Source of the DNA: Purshia tridentata
Lineage: Eukaryota; Streptophyta; Magnoliopsida; Rosales; Rosaceae
Direction of reading: 5' to 3'
Assembly (NCBI GenBank): GCA_003254885.1
Contig: QANT01004768.1
Location: 60,067-124,066, forward strand
Length of the DNA stretch: 64,000 nucleotides
Numbering within the stretch: position 1 is the first letter of the stretch; each line of letters starts with the position of its first letter. This document shows positions 60,517-64,000 of the stretch, in pieces. Made by a program: the position numbers and the translations under genes. The notes beneath the pieces are model-generated. The model was not told the origin of the DNA. It saw only the letters and a list, made by a program, of their open reading frames with translations, and did no database searches.

Positions 60517-61793
60517 CTCTTTCGGCCACATGCTACGCTATCATTGAGACCACATATTTACATCAGAATTATATATCACAATCACTTCACATAATTTAGT
60601 TTATTATTATTTCTATATGAATCATTGAGTGTATATTACTATTCAATTATAGGACATTCTGCCAAGGATATGAAAAACAGATCAGGGCACATAACGTACA
60701 TATATAAAATTATATGCTTAAAAGGACATTTGTTTTTATATAAGGTGAAGGGCTTTTCTCTTAGGACATCCGAAACTTTAATATTGGGGACTATATTTTA
60801 ATTGTCTAAAGTCACTAAACAAATTTAGAGAACCACCAATAATATATCTTTGTTGTCCTCTTAAATTAAATTCACATGTAGATGTATAAATATTCTACTT
60901 GTTATGATTTAGCTTAAAGGATTTCGCACATATATCTGTCGGTTTAATTAGAGTTTTTTTAATTACTACAAATTAAGCCTATTAGATATAGAGAATGTGA
61001 TAATATATTGGGATTGAATAATATTAATTATATCAAATTTGATCCTATAGGAGCTTGCATATTATACGTTTTAGAAGTAGATTAGCATAGAATAGACTCA
61101 AATTAATTTGATGAAACACTTTCACATCATTATCATAAAACTTCATATGCTTTTAATTAATATACCCTCGTGATCCATAATCTAATTATTATGAGTTTCC
61201 AAGAGTAGGGGATCCGTAAGTATTTTAATTTGGGAATGCCTATGATAATGTATTGTCTGTCTATGGCATTACTTTAGTTGTGGAACTATATAGAATTAAT
61301 ATCTAAGGCATGATATCTGAATATATATCCCTTAATATAAAGGATCCCCTTGGGAACCTTTTTAAATTTTAAGCTGCATAACTAGGACGGGTTAGAATGA
61401 TAATTTCCTACACCAAGAAGAGTCTAGTATATATAATAGTCAATTTGCTGAGGGTGTCTTTTATATCGAGGACATGTGTTGTTAGCTAGGTACTCTCACT
61501 TTCTCAATCGTGTCTTTTTGTTTGAAAGACTTTTACTTACTTCTCAGCCAAGGGCCCAAAAGATGGACACATATTAAAGCAAGTAAATCCCTGGCCTAGC
61601 TTCTCTATTTTACACACACATACAGCTTATAAATACCACTATACCTTGTCCTTGATTGTGCTTTCCTTCATTACTAGCTCTGCGTGCGCGAGTGTGTCTA
61701 CTACTCCAACATTTTACATAGAAACGTAAAACATATTATATCGAATAATATATGTTATTACCTGATAGATGATATTATCTTCAATTTGAAATT
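60517..61793. other. spacer between the two unknown-function paralogues
   Basis: AT-rich; no gene is seen. The last part is probably the 3' UTR of copy 2. Confidence 0.5.
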
Positions 61794-62687
61794 TCAAAGA
61801 CCCAAACTCAGAGCAGCCTTGATGTCCAGCCTCCATGCCAAACCAAACTCCACCCTCCACACATCACACGGCACCATTTTAGAGCACTTCTCCTTCTGCC
61901 ACGTGTACTGCAGCCTCACCCTACACGTGAAGGCCCGGTACGCATCGGAAGGCAATTCTGCTTTTGTAACCAACCATACTCTCATCTCCGGTGACTGCTT
62001 CCCCTGGCTCACCATATTCTTATAGGCTTCGTTCACCCACTTCACCCTGTTCGACCCGTCCGATACAAATCCCGGACACGTGTCCTTCTCCAAGCTCTTC
62101 ACTTTTTCCACGTCCGTACGACCTAACCCTCGTACGTCCATGCACGTGTCTGTCACGCTTTCCACCGTCACCCACGACTCCACAACCGAAACCGGAGACA
62201 CCACCGCGGCCTTCCGATCAGGCCCAGCTAACACAACCTCGTTCCCACCGGACCTGTCCAAGTTCATCATAGCTTTCGTGTCCATCCACATGGGCAGGTC
62301 CGGATTATTCGCAACCGTACGATCGATCCTACACCAAGATCCAGTCCCTGGAAAATCTCCCCCGTCCTTTTTTTCGGGCAGCAGCTGAAGGGTCACGATA
62401 GCCGAGTCGTCCGAGTCCAAGCCAACTTTTGGCTCGTCCTTGCCAGATCTATTGATGCTTCTCCTGGAATTAATATTATTCTTGGCAACCCTAATGTACT
62501 TCCTCTTCACTCTCTTGTTTGTAAAATGCACGTTCTTACTCTCCGGCGAAATTCCGCCAGAAGAGGAAGATTCCGCCACCGGTTTCGGAGCGATCGGCCG
62601 GAATCTGAGCATTAATCTGTTAATTATCGTCTTATCATGGGCTCCCGCTCCACCGCCACCCACGTGCCATCCATCCCCTCCGTCCAT
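61794..62687 (-). CDS. plant protein of unknown function (probable DUF7950 family), copy 2
   Basis: A single exon of 297 residues starting MDGGDGWHVGGGGAG. It is a paralogue of the gene 2 kb to its left, in the same orientation. Shared order of blocks: NRLMLRFRPIAPKPV, KRKYIRVAKNNI, VTLQLLPEK, VTVESVTDTCMDV, LEKDTCPGFVSDGSNRVKWV, FTCRVRLQYTWQKEKCSKM, VPCDVWRV and WRLDIKAALSLG. The linker between the basic motif and the C-terminal domain has diverged. No signal peptide or membrane segment is present. The short basic KRKY motif suggests nuclear location, but this is inference. It looks intact. Confidence 0.75.
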   Translation of the reverse strand: MDGGDGWHVGGGGAGAHDKTIINRLMLRFRPIAPKPVAESSSSGGISPESKNVHFTNKRVKRKYIRVAKNNINSRRSINRSGKDEPKVGLDSDDSAIVTLQLLPEKKDGGDFPGTGSWCRIDRTVANNPDLPMWMDTKAMMNLDRSGGNEVVLAGPDRKAAVVSPVSVVESWVTVESVTDTCMDVRGLGRTDVEKVKSLEKDTCPGFVSDGSNRVKWVNEAYKNMVSQGKQSPEMRVWLVTKAELPSDAYRAFTCRVRLQYTWQKEKCSKMVPCDVWRVEFGLAWRLDIKAALSLGL

Positions 62688-63330
62688 CACGCCTCTTCAA
62701 CCTTCTCGCTCGATCCCCCGTCTCCTCAGATCTCTGTGCGTCTCTCTCTCTGTCTTTTTCTCTGTCTTTCTCTCTCTAGTCTCCGGGAGGTGAAGCGATA
62801 ATCATAGCAGGGAGCGTGGTGGCTGGGTTAGGAAGCACCACGTGTCTAGGGCTGCACTTCAACAGTGCTGACATCTTATTGGCTGATTCGTTTGACTGTA
62901 GGTCCCACCAAAAGTTGGCGTATCCCGGAGGTGTGATTGAGCTCTGTGTTTGGGGTCCCACGTATTGGCCAATCAGGCATGGGAGGGTGTGAAGCACTCT
63001 AGAAAAGGAGGGACACGTGGGCTTTGGTTAAGGCAAAAGTATCATTTTCTCCAACGGAAGAGGAAATGGGTTTCTACTTTCTATTAAGAAAGGTTCGAGA
63101 ATATGCACACGTGTTTCACCGAGATTAGCCAAAACAAGTAAATCTCGTTCCAAACAGTTGAGAAATGTGGATGGCACGCTGAGCTTGGGCGCGTGATTTC
63201 CAGCATGATATGGTAAATAGTGCAATCTGATTGGAGGAGCGGTCGGAGTGGACCACGTACCTTTACCTGCGGTTCATGAATTTATGGACGCGTGGATGGT
63301 CTGACAGATGACATTTCAATACTTTATTCA
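62688..63330 (-). promoter_or_regulatory. upstream region of copy 2 with G-box
   Basis: A CT-rich leader (62735-62780) lies directly upstream of the ATG. A G-box CACGTG is at 63014-63019, and GGACGCGTGGATGGTC at 63286-63301 is identical to the block upstream of copy 1. Other ACGTG words occur (near 62838, 62958 and 63110). Confidence 0.45.
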
Positions 63331-63339
63331 TTAGAAAAA

Positions 63340-64000
63340 GAAAAAAACTTGCATGTAAATATATTGAAAATTTGTTTATTGATCTGACTTGATTTACAAT
63401 TTGTGGATTGGATATAAATATTAATATTGAAAACTACGAATATATCCGATCCGATCCGTAAATTATATATATTAAATTTTTATATAGTATATATATATTT
63501 GTATATGTTTAATTTATATTATAGAGTAAATTAATGTCCTTTTTATAGTTTATAATACCATATAATTTATAAACTATTTATGTTATTATATAATTTAAGT
63601 TTAGAGTATTTTAAATTAGTTAGATAATGAAATTTATTATAAAAATTATAAATATATATAGTATATATTTTAGGAATATGAGAAAGTAGAAACTTGTTAT
63701 GTTTGAGGTTTGTCTTAATTTCTGAAATTCATGTTGTGTAACTATTGAATTAATTTGAGAGATGATTTTTATGTTATGTAATTGCTAAATAATTTTTATG
63801 TTATTATTTGGATATTATCCGTTATCTGATCCGATTCAATTCGATTTTGTGAATATCCGAACTTGTGGATATCCGAATTTGTGGATCGGATATGGATATG
63901 AAAATTGCTATACCACAAATTGTAGATTGAATATGGATAATAATTTGTGGATTGGATAACCGATCCGTGTATATCCCTAGTTATACTCTCACTCTCACAA
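63340..64000. repeat. repeat-like AT-rich terminus with GGATATCCGA motifs
   Basis: Words such as GATCCGATCCG, GGATATCCGAA and GGATCGGATATGGATAT recur, on both strands in effect because they are partly palindromic. They end with CCGATCCGTGTATATCCCTAG. Such arrays are common near ends of plant transposable elements. The element, if any, runs past the window, and no coding domain is visible. Confidence 0.45.

Noticed and set aside
1-64000. CRISPR arrays, bacterial operons, rRNA or tRNA genes
   Set aside because: This is plant nuclear DNA. No regular spacer arrays were seen and no tRNA or rRNA signature was recognised on reading both strands.

Overview
This window is nuclear DNA of a flowering plant, almost certainly a eudicot. 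It has AT-rich spacers, GT-AG introns of about 80-1300 bp, 5' leader introns, many (GA)n/(CT)n and (TA)n tracts, and genes of plant-only families (trihelix GT-1, SKIP14, GTE bromodomain factors, LHT transporters). The species cannot be fixed from sequence alone. Exon coordinates below were joined by hand from splice signals, reading phase and family conservation.

Layout. 1.2-5.7 kb (+): a complete 15-exon cytosolic glucose-6-phosphate dehydrogenase. 8.0-10.2 kb (+): a SKIP14-like F-box gene carrying an in-frame 100-residue internal duplication. 11.6-13.6 kb (+): a copy of the Fe-S scaffold NTPase gene NBP35, broken by a stop codon inside its N-terminal cysteine motif and by two frameshifts. 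14.5-16.6 kb (+): a trihelix GT-1 type transcription factor. 17.2-17.35 kb (+): what looks like the orphaned promoter and first exon of a cytosolic GAPDH gene. 19.2-20.0 kb (-): an intronless prohibitin CDS with telo-box and site II promoter motifs. 24.0-26.5 kb (+): a two-exon ankyrin-repeat protein. 27-32.7 kb: a long AT-rich spacer with two sets of direct repeats.

32.7-43.6 kb (+): three tandem LHT1-like amino-acid/H+ symporter genes with identical eight-exon structure. The last two sit in a roughly 3.2-3.3 kb tandem duplication that includes flanking DNA. The third has GG instead of AG at the end of intron 6, so its splicing is doubtful. 44.8-45.6 kb (-): a TLC-domain membrane protein. 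46.1-49.9 kb (-): a ten-exon bromodomain (GTE8/GTE10-like) gene. 52.5-54.4 kb (+): thymidylate kinase. 54.4-58.8 kb: a large spacer with no convincing gene. 58.9-59.8 and 61.8-62.7 kb (-): two tandem paralogues of a plant protein of unknown function whose upstream regions also share sequence. The right end (63.4-64.0 kb) is repeat-like and rich in GGATATCCGA-type motifs.

The genes are ordinary unlinked plant loci and do not form a pathway. I saw no clear novel system. The points of interest are gene birth and decay: the decayed NBP35, the LHT copy with a lost acceptor, the 300-bp in-frame duplication in SKIP14, the orphan GAPDH exon, and several recent local duplications.
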